Part shown: piece by piece, positions 38,811-47,657 of the stretch | Layout: each line of letters opens with the position of its first letter | Numbering within the stretch: the first letter of the stretch is position 1 | Assembly (NCBI GenBank): GCA_019636755.1 | Contig: JAHBWZ010000010.1 | Coordinates: 58,643 to 122,642, forward strand | Length of the DNA: 64,000 nt | Direction of reading: 5' to 3' | From: Phycisphaeraceae bacterium | Lineage (GTDB): Bacteria > Planctomycetota > Phycisphaerae > Phycisphaerales > SM1A02 | Made by a program: the position numbers and the translations under genes | The notes under the pieces: model-generated | What the model was told of the DNA's origin: nothing | Database searches by the model: none | Seen by the model: the letters and a program-made list of their open reading frames with translations, nothing else

Positions 38811-39928
38811 CACCAGTCCTTCTCCACGGGCGGCTGCCGCAACCGCTCCGCGCGGCGCTGCGCCTCGCGCCGCTGCCGCTCCGCATCCCGGATGCGCTGG
38901 AGGATCCGTTCCGCGGCGTCCGGCGTCATCCGTGATCCGTCGGTCGTCGCCGCGCGCTCGCCGCCCGAGGCCCGCCCGTCGTCCGAGGACGCGCCCTTCG
39001 GTTCCGCCGGTGCATCCCGCGCCGCGTCGGGTTCCGGCTCGGCCGCCGGCGACGCGCCGGACTCGGCACCGCGCTCCGGTGACGGCGCGCTGTCCTGGTC
39101 CGCGGGGTCGGCGGCTGCACCCGCCGACCGCTCCGCGCCCGTGGCGGTCCCGTCGTCGGGCGGCGCCGGCTGCGGCGCCGCATCCGCCCCCTCCCCGCCC
39201 TCCTGCGGCGCCACGTCGCCCGCCTCCGACCGCGGTTCGCCACCCTGGTCGCCGGTGTCCGACGCGGACCCGTCCGCGCCTTCGGACGCGGACGACGGCC
39301 CGTCCTCGCTCGAGGTGTTCTCGCCCGGCGACGGCTCGCCCGAGGCATCCTCGCCCGACTCGGGACTGCCATCGCCACCGTCGCCGCCGGACTGGGGCGC
39401 GTTCTGCCGCAACTGCTCGAGCAGGCGCCACGCGAGTTCGCCGTTCGCCCGCGCGTCGTCATCCTCCGGGTTCGCCGCGAGCGCCTCGCGCGTCGCGTGC
39501 AGCGCGGCCTCCAGCGCGCGCGGCGCCGCAGCGGGATCGACGTCCGCGCCTTCCTGCGCCGCGAGCAGCAGCGAGGCCGCCTCGTTGTACCGGGCGCGCG
39601 CCCGCAGCGCGGGATCGCCCGGCTGCTCCGCCGCTTCGCGAAACGCCGCCGCCGCCGCCTGGTACGCGCCGCTCTGCGCATCCGCAACACCCAGGTTGTG
39701 CAGCAGTCGCGGATCACCCGGCAGCCAGCGCAGCGCCTCGCGCAGCACCTCGGCCGCCGCCTCCGGTCGTCCCTCGCGGAGCCGCGACCACGCCTCGCGC
39801 TCCAGCCGGCGCGCTGCCGCCGCATCGACGACGACCGTCGGCGCGGTCACGGGGGGCGGCGTCACCACGGCCGCCGCCATGCCCGGAACCAGAAGGAGCA
39901 TCAGGATGCAGAGTCCTCGCGTCACCAT
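38810..39928 (-). CDS. batC: BatC-like TPR protein
   Basis: The protein has 372 residues. The signal peptide is MVTRGLCILMLLLVPGMAAA. TPR motifs lie at about 35-150 (LREGRPEAAAEVLREALRWLPGDPRLLHNLGVADAQ...). A long low-complexity linker rich in Glu, Asp, Ser, Gly and Pro covers about 165-325. The C-terminal block MTPDAAERILQRIRDAERQ ending in PPVEKDW is typical of BatC. The start at 39928 is set by the signal peptide and a 7-bp overlap with batB; it overlaps batD at the other end. Confidence 0.86.
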   Translation of the reverse strand: MVTRGLCILMLLLVPGMAAAVVTPPPVTAPTVVVDAAAARRLEREAWSRLREGRPEAAAEVLREALRWLPGDPRLLHNLGVADAQSGAYQAAAAAFREAAEQPGDPALRARARYNEAASLLLAAQEGADVDPAAAPRALEAALHATREALAANPEDDDARANGELAWRLLEQLRQNAPQSGGDGGDGSPESGEDASGEPSPGENTSSEDGPSSASEGADGSASDTGDQGGEPRSEAGDVAPQEGGEGADAAPQPAPPDDGTATGAERSAGAAADPADQDSAPSPERGAESGASPAAEPEPDAARDAPAEPKGASSDDGRASGGERAATTDGSRMTPDAAERILQRIRDAERQRREAQRRAERLRQPPVEKDW

Positions 39929-40953
39929 GTCGGCGGTCCCTCCGGTGACATGATGGCACGATTCCGCAGGCATGGCTCGAGGCACAGCAGGAGAAACGCC
40001 GCGCCGACGAACCAGGCGTGGCGGGGATGTCGTCGTCGCACCTCGCCCTCCTCCGTTCCGCGCCGCGCCAGCGGGAGGATGTGGGCCTCATAGACCCGTT
40101 CCACGTCCAGGGAACGCGTGCCCGCCCGGATGTAGGCGCCGCCGGTCAGGCGCGCCACCTCGCGCAGCGGGGCCTCGTCGAGACGGCTCCAGACCTCGCG
40201 CCCCTCGTGCTGCAGGAACAGGCGCCCCGCCGCCGTCGTGACGGGAATCCGCGCCCCGTCCCCGTGATCGCCGAGACCGATCGCGATGATCGGGACGGGT
40301 CGTCCCTCGGCCAGCCGCGCCGCCGCCTCGACGGGATACGAGCCATGATCATCGCCATCGCTCAGCAGGACGATCACCGCGTGCCCCGGGGCATCCTCCG
40401 GGAGCGACTCCGCCGCCAGGCGCAGCGCATCGCCGGGCAGCGACCCCCCCCGCGGCATCGTGTCGGGATGCAGTTCCGACAGCGCGCTGCGGAACGTGGC
40501 GTGATCGATCGTGAGCGGGCAGCGGACCTGCGCGGTACCGGCGAACCCGATCAGGCCGACGCGATCGCCGGCCGCCGCGTCGAGCAGCGCCAGCACGATC
40601 TCCCGGGCGCGCTCCAGCCGGTCCGGCGTCGCGTCCTCCGCGAGCATCGAGCGCGAACAGTCCATCACGACCATGATGTCGAGCGCCCGGGGCCGGACCG
40701 CGCGGATCTCGAGCCCCGAACGCGGGTCGAGCAGCGCGCCGCCGAGCAGCACGAGTCCGACGACCAGGAGGGCGCCGCGCAGCCGGCGCCGGGCGGCACG
40801 CGTCCGTCCGGCCAGCCGCGCCCGCATCGAGGTCGTGAAGACCCGGCCGAGTCGGACTTCGCTCCGGCGCACCGCGAGCATGCGCAGCAGCAGCGCCGCG
40901 GGCGCCACCAGAAGCCACGCGAGGTATCCGGGTTGTTCGAAGACAAGGTCCAC
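39922..40953 (-). CDS. batB: BatB, VWA-domain membrane protein
   Basis: The protein has 343 residues. Two N-terminal membrane segments flank an Arg-rich loop. A VWA domain (about 90-290) has the MIDAS Asp98-x-Ser100-x-Ser102 in VMDCSRSML, plus RVGLIGFAG and LLSDGDDHG. A C-terminal membrane segment ends the protein. It partners BatA. The gap to batA is 6 bp and the overlap with batC is 7 bp. Confidence 0.9.
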   Translation of the reverse strand: MDLVFEQPGYLAWLLVAPAALLLRMLAVRRSEVRLGRVFTTSMRARLAGRTRAARRRLRGALLVVGLVLLGGALLDPRSGLEIRAVRPRALDIMVVMDCSRSMLAEDATPDRLERAREIVLALLDAAAGDRVGLIGFAGTAQVRCPLTIDHATFRSALSELHPDTMPRGGSLPGDALRLAAESLPEDAPGHAVIVLLSDGDDHGSYPVEAAARLAEGRPVPIIAIGLGDHGDGARIPVTTAAGRLFLQHEGREVWSRLDEAPLREVARLTGGAYIRAGTRSLDVERVYEAHILPLARRGTEEGEVRRRHPRHAWFVGAAFLLLCLEPCLRNRAIMSPEGPPTW

Positions 40954-40959
40954 GGCAGG

Positions 40960-42045
40960 CTACTCGGCAATCCCCCCGAAGCGCGTCGTGCGCAGCAGGG
41001 ACTCGACGGCAATGAGGACGACGGCGACGGCCACCAGCGGCGGCCAGGTGCGCCCGCCGAGCGGGAATCGATGGATCGCCGCCTCGTGGAAGTCCAGTTG
41101 CGGCGGCGCGGTGATCGGTGCCCGCTCCAGCGCATCGATCTCCGCGTAGATGCGCTCCAGCCCGGCGCGGTCCGTGGCCAGGAACGACCGGCCGCCCGTC
41201 CGATCGGCAATCCGGCGCAGCATCGCTTCGTCGATGCTCGCGCGGATCCGCTGGCGGCGCCCCGTGATCGGATCGATCGATCGCAGGGTCGCGAACCCGC
41301 GATCGGACCCGACACCGATCGTGTAGACGCGGATCCCGAAGGTGCCGGCGACGTCGGCGGCCACGACCGGATCGACGATTCCCGCGTTGTTCTCGCCGTC
41401 GGTGAGCAGCACGACGACGCGCGACCGGATGCGCGGGTCGCCCTCGCCGTCGGTGGCGCGGTCGATGGCGCGCAGCCGTTCGACCGCCAGCGCCAGGCCG
41501 TCGCCGATCGCCGTCGCCCGCTCGTGTTCCATCGCCGGAATCTCCAGGTCCCGGACCACGCGCACGAGGTGCCGGTGATCGAGCGTCAGCGGCGCGAGCG
41601 TGTCCGCGAACGTGCCGAAGGCCACCAGGCCGATGAGATCGTCCGGGCGCCCGGGCAGTCCGCCGCCGCCGGCCACGAACCGCGTCACCACGTCGCGCAC
41701 CACTTCCAGGCGCGTCATCTCCGCGTCGGCCGGATCGGCGTAGTCGATGGCATCCATTGAGCCGGAGCGGTCGACGACCAGCATGATGGCGATCCCGTCG
41801 CGCGGCACGCTGCGCCGGGCGCCGGGAACGAGGGGGCGGGCCACCGCGATCACGAGGACCACCAGCGCCGCGGACCGGAGCGCGGCCGGCACCCACCAGA
41901 GACGCGCCGCCGGCGTCCGCGGTCCGTCGGCGAGTTCGCTCACCGCCGGAAACGCGATGCGCGGCCGGCGCCGGAACAGCAGCATCGCCACGGGGACGAG
42001 GAGCAGCAGGAACAGGGCGCCGGGGTGGGCGAACTGCACGGTCAC
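40960..42045 (-). CDS. batA: BatA, VWA-domain membrane protein
   Basis: The protein has 361 residues. N-terminal BatA motif: FAHPGALFLLLLVPVAMLL, with a second membrane segment near 55-70. The VWA domain has the MIDAS Asp92-x-Ser94-x-Ser96 in VVDRSGSMDAIDY, LIGLVAFGTFADTLAPLT and LLTDGENNAGI. A membrane segment lies near the C-terminus. It overlaps the upstream gene by 4 bp. The Bat system is linked to stress tolerance in other bacteria, but the mechanism is unclear. Confidence 0.92.
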   Translation of the reverse strand: MTVQFAHPGALFLLLLVPVAMLLFRRRPRIAFPAVSELADGPRTPAARLWWVPAALRSAALVVLVIAVARPLVPGARRSVPRDGIAIMLVVDRSGSMDAIDYADPADAEMTRLEVVRDVVTRFVAGGGGLPGRPDDLIGLVAFGTFADTLAPLTLDHRHLVRVVRDLEIPAMEHERATAIGDGLALAVERLRAIDRATDGEGDPRIRSRVVVLLTDGENNAGIVDPVVAADVAGTFGIRVYTIGVGSDRGFATLRSIDPITGRRQRIRASIDEAMLRRIADRTGGRSFLATDRAGLERIYAEIDALERAPITAPPQLDFHEAAIHRFPLGGRTWPPLVAVAVVLIAVESLLRTTRFGGIAE

Positions 42046-43124
42046 GGCGCGCGCTCCCGCGGACCGGCCGGCATCCGGCTCGCCTCGATGAACGCCCGCA
42101 GCGAGGCGATCGACGACTCCGAGTCGCGCCGCCCGGGTTCGAATCGCGCGAAGTTGACCAGGTCCACCTGCGCCAGGAACGCGCGCAGACGCTCGCGCTG
42201 CGCGTCGGTCAGCGCCGGGTGGCGGGCGGTGGCGCGCAGGATCTCGGGCGTCGTGCGATCGAGCGAATGAACGTCGAAGCGCCGCTCCAGGAAGCGGCGG
42301 AGAATGAGGCCCAGTTCACGGTGGAGGCGCTCGATCTCGCCCGCCTCCAGCAGGCCGCGCGCGAGCAGCGCGTCGATGGCGGCGAGCGCCTCCACGTCCG
42401 GCGGCGGCAGCGGCACGGGGGCCGGTTCCCGGCGGCGGCGCACCACGAACAGCACGGCCGCGGCCAGCGCCGCGAGCGCGAGCAGGCCGGCGGCAGCCGC
42501 CATCAGCCACCGGGAGCGCGCCGTCGGCCCGGGCGCCGCATCGTCCGCCTCCGCCCAGCCGCGCAGGGCGCGGATCGCCTGGTCATCGTCCGCGCGCACC
42601 GGCGTGACGTCGACCGGGAGCCCCGGGGCACGGTGCGTCTGCGCGGGCGTGGACGGTCCGTCGACGGTGATCCGGATCTCCGGCAGTTCATGCCGTCCCG
42701 CCGCGAAGGTGTCGAGGGACCAGGACTGGCGGTAGCGCCGGCGCTCGCCCGCCGGGACATCGAACACATCGCCGTGCCGCGTCACCCGGAACGTCTTCGA
42801 CGTCGGGTCGGCGAGCGTGAGGCGCACGTCGCGCGGCGCGTCGATCTCGATGCTGAGCAGGATCCGGTCGCCGCTCCGCGCCCGCGCCGGCGATGCGATC
42901 AGCGTGACATCCAGGCGCGCCGCGGCGGGCAGGGACGCGCCCGCGCTTTCCGCCCCGCTGAGCGGGATGGTGAACACCCGGCGTACCTCGGCGTCCGCGG
43001 CGCTCCCCGCGACGGACGGAGGCGGGGCATCATCCGGCAGGATCGCCGCCCCGGCCGCGACCCGCGCAGACACGGCGATGAGAAGCAGGAAGACGAGTCG
43101 CGTCACGATCCGCATGGCGCTCAT
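42042..43124 (-). CDS. BatD/DUF4381-like membrane protein of the Bat cluster
   Basis: The protein has 360 residues. A signal peptide (MSAMRIVTRLVFLLLIAVSARVAAG) precedes an extracytoplasmic beta domain. One membrane segment lies at about 206-228 and a cytoplasmic helical C-terminus (LHRELGLILRRFLERRFDVHSLDRTT...) follows. The layout resembles short BatD-like/DUF4381 proteins commonly found between DUF58 and BatA genes. It overlaps both neighbours by 4 bp, so it belongs to the moxR-bat operon. Confidence 0.76.
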   Translation of the reverse strand: MSAMRIVTRLVFLLLIAVSARVAAGAAILPDDAPPPSVAGSAADAEVRRVFTIPLSGAESAGASLPAAARLDVTLIASPARARSGDRILLSIEIDAPRDVRLTLADPTSKTFRVTRHGDVFDVPAGERRRYRQSWSLDTFAAGRHELPEIRITVDGPSTPAQTHRAPGLPVDVTPVRADDDQAIRALRGWAEADDAAPGPTARSRWLMAAAAGLLALAALAAAVLFVVRRRREPAPVPLPPPDVEALAAIDALLARGLLEAGEIERLHRELGLILRRFLERRFDVHSLDRTTPEILRATARHPALTDAQRERLRAFLAQVDLVNFARFEPGRRDSESSIASLRAFIEASRMPAGPRERAP

Positions 43125-44053
43125 GGGTGCGGCGCGTGTCCTGTCCGTCGCGTCCTGAAGAACCGGTCGATCGCCTGCTCCGCCGATGCGCCGGTCGGCA
43201 GCGTGAGTCGTTCCACGCGCAGCCGCCGCAGCGTCCGGTCCAGCGCATCCCGGCGCATCCGGGCCGCGCGGGCGAACCCGTCGCGCACGCGACGGCTCGC
43301 AAGGTCCACGCAGACGGACCGCCCGGTCTCCGGATCCACGAGGTCCACGATGCCTGCATCCGGCAGCGCCGACTCCCGCGGATCCTCGACGACCACGGCG
43401 ATCGTGTCATGCCGCCGGCGCAGCAGCCCCAGCGGGACATCCCACCCGGTGGCGCGGAAGTCGCTCAGCACGAAGACCACCGCGCGGCGGCGCTGGATGC
43501 GGCGCACGTGCTCCAGCGCCCCCGCCAGGTCCGTCCCCCGTCCCTGCGGCTCGTGCGCCAGCACGTCGCGGACCAGCCGCAGTGCATGCTGTCGTCCCTT
43601 CGCCGGCGGGACGACGCGCTCCACGCGGTCGGTGGCGACGACGAGTCCGATGCGATCGCCCTTGCGGAGGGCCGCGAACGCAAGCACCGCAGTAAGCTCC
43701 GCGATCATCTCGCGCTTCCGGCGAAGGTCGCTGCCGAAGTCCTGCGAGGCGCTGAGATCGGCGACCAGCAGGAGCGTCAGTTCCCGTTCCTCGCGGAAGA
43801 GCTTGACGAACGGCTCGCCCGCGCGGGCGCTGACGTTCCAGTCGATCGAACGGACGTCATCACCCACCTGGTACGGGCGGACCTCCTCGAATTCCATCCC
43901 CATGCCGCGGAACGCGGAGGCGTAGTGCCCCGAGAACGCCGCGTCCACGAGGTGCGCGGTGCGGATCTCGATGTTCCGGATGGAGCGGAGCAGTTCGCGC
44001 GGGATCGGCGCCGCATCGCGTCGGGCGGGTCCGGATGGCACCGGCGTCGTCAT
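43121..44053 (-). CDS. DUF58 family protein
   Basis: The protein has 310 residues. It has the DUF58 signature GMEFEEVRPYQVGDDVRSIDWNVSAR followed by EPFVKLFREERELTLLLVADLSASQDFG, which leads into a VWA-like fold with DLSAS as the MIDAS-like motif. It is a normal partner of MoxR ATPases in this cluster. The ATG at 44053 is 10 bp after moxR and precedes the conserved domain by only 15 or so residues. Confidence 0.92.
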   Translation of the reverse strand: MTTPVPSGPARRDAAPIPRELLRSIRNIEIRTAHLVDAAFSGHYASAFRGMGMEFEEVRPYQVGDDVRSIDWNVSARAGEPFVKLFREERELTLLLVADLSASQDFGSDLRRKREMIAELTAVLAFAALRKGDRIGLVVATDRVERVVPPAKGRQHALRLVRDVLAHEPQGRGTDLAGALEHVRRIQRRRAVVFVLSDFRATGWDVPLGLLRRRHDTIAVVVEDPRESALPDAGIVDLVDPETGRSVCVDLASRRVRDGFARAARMRRDALDRTLRRLRVERLTLPTGASAEQAIDRFFRTRRTGHAPHP

Positions 44054-44063
44054 GGCAGCACGC

Positions 44064-45053
44064 TCACGGGACCGGGAGATGGTCGAGCAGGCGCCGGACC
44101 AGGTCCTCCGCCGCGACGCCCTCTGCCTCCGCCTCATAGGAGAGCAGCAGGCGATGGCGCAGGACCGGGATGGCCACGTCCTTGAGGTCCTGCGGAACGA
44201 CGAAGCCCCGCCCGTCCAGAAACGCCCGCGCGCGTCCGGCGATGGAGAGTGCAATCGTGGCCCTCGGCGAGGCGCCGTACCGGATGAGCGGCGCGAAGTC
44301 CAGTCCGAACGCCTCGGGATGGCGCGTCGCATGCACGATCGAGACGATGTAGTCGCGGATCTTCTCGTCGAGGTAGATCGCCTCGACCGAGCGCCGCGCG
44401 GCCTCGATCGCCGCCGGTTCCATGACCGGGGTCATCGCCGGGGCAGCGCGCAGCCGCGACCAGCGGTCCAGAATCTCTCGCTCCTCGCCGCGCGTCGGAT
44501 ATCCGACGACGATCTTCAGCATGAAGCGATCGATCTGCGCCTCCGGCAGCGGGTACGTCCCCTCCTGCTCCAGGGGATTCTGCGTCGCGAGGACGAGGAA
44601 CGGCGACGGCAGCGGGAATGTCTCCGTGCCGATCGTCACCTGCCGCTCCTGCATCGCCTCCAGCAGCGCGGACTGCACCTTCGCCGGCGCCCGGTTGATC
44701 TCGTCGGCCAGGATGATGTTCGCGAAGATCGGGCCCTTGCGGACCTCGAAGCGACCGTCCGCCGGCCGGTAGATGAGCGTGCCGATCAGGTCCGCCGGCA
44801 GCAGGTCGGGCGTGAACTGGATGCGCTGGAAGCGCGTGTGCAGGCCGGCCGCGAGCGCCGAGACGGCGGTGGTCTTCGCCAGGCCGGGCACGCCTTCGAT
44901 CAGCGCGTGGCCGTCGGCCAGGAGGGCGAGCAGCAGGCCGTCGATGAGTTCGTCCTGTCCGACGATCACCCGCGCCAGTTCCTCGCGCAGCCGCCGGAAC
45001 GGGGCGCTCGTCTCGCGGACCTGGTCGCCGAGCCGTTGAATCGTTTCGTGCAT
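44064..45053 (-). CDS. MoxR family AAA+ ATPase
   Basis: The protein has 329 residues. Walker A is GVPGLAKTT at residues 54-62, Walker B is IILADEINRAP at 113-123, and ATQNPLEQEGTYPLPEAQIDRF is the MoxR sensor region. It is thought to act as a chaperone-like ATPase for VWA proteins, here probably DUF58, BatA and BatB. It is the first gene of a minus-strand run reaching batE. The start gives MHETIQRLGD; sequence upstream is low-complexity. Confidence 0.94.
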   Translation of the reverse strand: MHETIQRLGDQVRETSAPFRRLREELARVIVGQDELIDGLLLALLADGHALIEGVPGLAKTTAVSALAAGLHTRFQRIQFTPDLLPADLIGTLIYRPADGRFEVRKGPIFANIILADEINRAPAKVQSALLEAMQERQVTIGTETFPLPSPFLVLATQNPLEQEGTYPLPEAQIDRFMLKIVVGYPTRGEEREILDRWSRLRAAPAMTPVMEPAAIEAARRSVEAIYLDEKIRDYIVSIVHATRHPEAFGLDFAPLIRYGASPRATIALSIAGRARAFLDGRGFVVPQDLKDVAIPVLRHRLLLSYEAEAEGVAAEDLVRRLLDHLPVP

Positions 45054-45377
45054 CGTTCCGTGACGCGTTCGGGGGGTGAGGGTGCCGCAAGATCCGGCCG
45101 CCCGGTCGCGCCTGCGGCGCCGGGCGGTTCGGGGGGGGCATGCGATGCGCCGGGCCGGTCGATCTGACCGCCGCGAGGCTGCCGGCCGCGGCACGGCAGC
45201 GCCGCAGGTCACCGCGCGCGCCGGGGCACAGGATCCACGTTTCCGGTCCCGCACGCAAGCCACCGTGGGGGCGATACAACCGGACAACTCCGCCCCGATG
45301 GCGCCGACCGACCGCGCGGCGCCCGCGCATCGCATCCGCCGCTCGCCGGCGCCCGCGGAGGATCGCACTGTCCCCGC
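45054..45377. other. Intergenic region between moxR and a TPR protein
   Basis: A divergent 324-bp region without a convincing gene. It is GC-rich with a run of eight G at 45131-45138. I see no clear two-box promoter, though promoters for both directions should lie here. Confidence 0.5.
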
Positions 45378-46079
45378 ATGGCGCCGCGGAAGCCCCGTCC
45401 ATCTCCGCCATCCCCTGGATTCCGGCCGTCCGGTCTCGACGGCGACCCGGGGCTGCACGCCCTGCGCGGATCGGGCGCGTCGCCGCGCCTCGCGCTGCCG
45501 GCGTCCGCCGGTGCGCTGGGGATCTCGGTCCTCGCCCTGATCGCCTTCGCCATCTTCGAGGCGCGGCCGCCGCGGCATGCCGCATCGGCGCCGCTGCCCA
45601 TGATGCGCATGGTGAGCGACGCGCCATCGGTGCCTGAGGGTCCGGGCCCGTCGGCGCCGGCCGGCGCCACGGACCCGCGGGCGGCGTATCGGACGCCCTC
45701 GCCGCTCGAGGCGACCGCGCCCGCGGTGCGTCCGGATGACTCCGGCGCGAGCGCGCGCCGCGCCGGACCGGACCCGGACGATGCCCGGGTCCGCCGCGGC
45801 GGCGCCGACCCGCTGCGCTCCCGGCCCCGGGCCGCCCTGCTCATGCTGGAGCAGGGCCGCGCGCACGCCGCAGTCGGACGCCTGGGCGACGCGCGAAGCG
45901 CCTTCATCTCGGCGATCGAACTCGATCCCGGCGCCGCCGACGCACGCTACGCCCTCGCGCTCGTGCTGGTCCGCATGGGCGACCGGGCCGGCGCCGAGGC
46001 GGAACTCGAACCGCTGCGGGAACTCGATCCGAGTCTCGCGAACCTGCTCTCCGGACTGCTGCGCCGCGGAGGACGATGA
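45378..46079 (+). CDS. Membrane-anchored TPR protein, unknown role
   Basis: The protein has 233 residues. A single membrane segment (AGALGISVLALIAFAIF, about 44-60) follows a Pro-rich N-terminus. A Pro/Ala/Asp-rich linker spans about 65-150. A C-terminal TPR pair is LLMLEQGRAHAAVGRLGDARSAFISAIELDPGAADARYALALVLVRMGDRAGAEAEL in outline. It probably mediates protein interactions outside the cytoplasm. It is followed 3 bp later by a small unknown gene, so they are likely cotranscribed. Confidence 0.68.
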   Translation: MAPRKPRPSPPSPGFRPSGLDGDPGLHALRGSGASPRLALPASAGALGISVLALIAFAIFEARPPRHAASAPLPMMRMVSDAPSVPEGPGPSAPAGATDPRAAYRTPSPLEATAPAVRPDDSGASARRAGPDPDDARVRRGGADPLRSRPRAALLMLEQGRAHAAVGRLGDARSAFISAIELDPGAADARYALALVLVRMGDRAGAEAELEPLRELDPSLANLLSGLLRRGGR

Positions 46080-46082
46080 ACG

Positions 46083-46583
46083 ATGCTGTTCAGACACCTG
46101 CGATTGAGGGCCGCCACCGGATCGATGCACCAGTTCCTGAACTCGGTGCGCGCGATCTACCCGGACGTGGTGGCGGACGACATGGTGGAGGCCGCGACCA
46201 TCTTCCTGTATGAGCGCGCCATGCGCACGGTCTTCGGCAGCGGCGCCGCGGCGGCGTTCCGCGCCCGCATCCGCGCGCTGGTCAAGTTCGCGGCGCCGTA
46301 CGAGATCGAGGCGAGGATCGGTCGCATCGAGTCGCAGTTCGAGGCATTTACCGCGGTCCGCGCGGCCCGGAACGGGACGCCGATCCACGCCGAGTTCACG
46401 CGCCACGTCGAGTGCGCCATCCGCGCGCTGCTGCTGGAGGCGGATCCGAAGTTCGACGACCCCGAGGTCATCCGGCTCGTGTTCCCCCGCTTCGAACTGG
46501 CGTTCCGTCGCTTCGTGACCCACCTGCGCGGCATCCAGCGCCAGAGCGTCTTCCTCATGAAGACCTCCCGATCGCCCGCCTGA
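46083..46583 (+). CDS. Small helical protein of unknown function
   Basis: The protein has 166 residues, starts MLFRHLRLRAATGSMHQF and is predicted largely helical. It has no signal peptide and no recognised motif. The regular acidic and basic alternation and codon use look like a real gene. It starts 3 bp after the TPR gene and is probably cotranscribed. MHQFLNSV, fourteen codons later, is an alternative start. Confidence 0.6.
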   Translation: MLFRHLRLRAATGSMHQFLNSVRAIYPDVVADDMVEAATIFLYERAMRTVFGSGAAAAFRARIRALVKFAAPYEIEARIGRIESQFEAFTAVRAARNGTPIHAEFTRHVECAIRALLLEADPKFDDPEVIRLVFPRFELAFRRFVTHLRGIQRQSVFLMKTSRSPA

Positions 46584-47657
46584 GCGCGGCACTCCCGGCG
46601 GCTCCGGAGCACCACGCAGACGTCCGGCACGGGACACAGGACCGGTGCCGACCGCAGATCACGCGCGGGAACGACATTCCTCCGGGGAGGTCGGAGGCGC
46701 ATCCGGATCACCGCAGGACACGGGATCGCCACGCCCGCGCGATCGCCGTCGCGGCGGCGCGGCGACGGGGCGACCCGGCGACGCGACGGCGCCAGGACAC
46801 CACCGTCGAGCGAGCCCGGGCGACGCGGGGCGCCTCGCGTGCATGCTCGAGGCATGACGACGGCCACAGCCCACCGCCCGGGCGCCGGATCCCGCGGCCT
46901 GGGGGACGAGCGCCGTCCCCGGCATCGCCCGCCGCGTGCCGGCGCCGGGACGGGAAAGGCCCGGCAGCGGGCCCGGCGCCGGGACGGGACAGGCGCAGGG
47001 ACGGGACAGGCCCGGCAGCGGGCCGGCGCCGGGACGGGACAGGCCCGGCAGGGTTCCCGGCGCCGGGACGGGACAGGCCCGGCAGCGGGCCCGGCGCCGG
47101 GACGGGACAGGCCCGGCAGCGGGCCGGTGCCGGGACGGGACAGGCCCGGCAGGGTTCAGGTGGCTGGTCCGCGTGGTGGTCGGTCGCACCGGGCATCCGG
47201 GCGAAGGATCCGGCACCTCCGGCGAAAGCGGTCTCTCTGCGACAGCACCATCACTGACCCGTCCGACCGGCAGACCGCCGGATCCCTGGTCGCACGGCCG
47301 ACCGCCCGCGCAGCGCCGGATCCCTGGTCGCCCCGCGAGCCTCCGGCACAGCGCCCGATCCAGCACCCGATCCAGCGCCCATCGATGGTCACACCGCCGC
47401 AGCGCCCGTGACCACCGGCACGGTGCCCCGCGTGTGCCGGGCAGTCAGTCGCGATGGAGCGCGCGCGCCGGGGTCCGGCGCTCATCGCGCGCACGACACG
47501 GCCGCGCCGCCGTCAGCCTGGTGACCGTCCGAGCCGATGCCGCGGCGATGGTTCGACGCGGCGCCATGCCGCCGGGCCCGCCGCGATGCGCGTCGACCGG
47601 TCCCTCCCCGGCGGCGCACCCGCCGGCGTCGCCGCGCCTCGGTCGCCCGGATCCGCC
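46584..47657. other. Long intergenic region with a minisatellite
   Basis: I see no gene in this stretch of about 1.07 kb. It holds the 34-bp minisatellite at 46939-47160. From about 47280 to 47410 short CGATCCAGC-like and GGATCCCTGG-like phrases recur. The open frames crossing it are Arg/Gly/Pro/Ala-rich low-complexity shadows. Confidence 0.6.
46939..47160. repeat. 34-bp G/C-rich minisatellite, six to seven copies
   Basis: The core GGCGCCGGGACGGGACAGG followed by CCCGGCAGCGGGCC is repeated head to tail. Two copies end in AGGGTTC instead of AGCGGGCC and one copy is shortened. The spaced GG/GGG runs could allow G-quadruplex formation on the plus strand. Variation in copy endings indicates slippage or unequal recombination. 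Confidence 0.88.

Noticed and set aside
36031..45053. MoxR-DUF58-Bat cluster as a new system
   Set aside because: It has the familiar composition and order of Bat (aerotolerance) operons.
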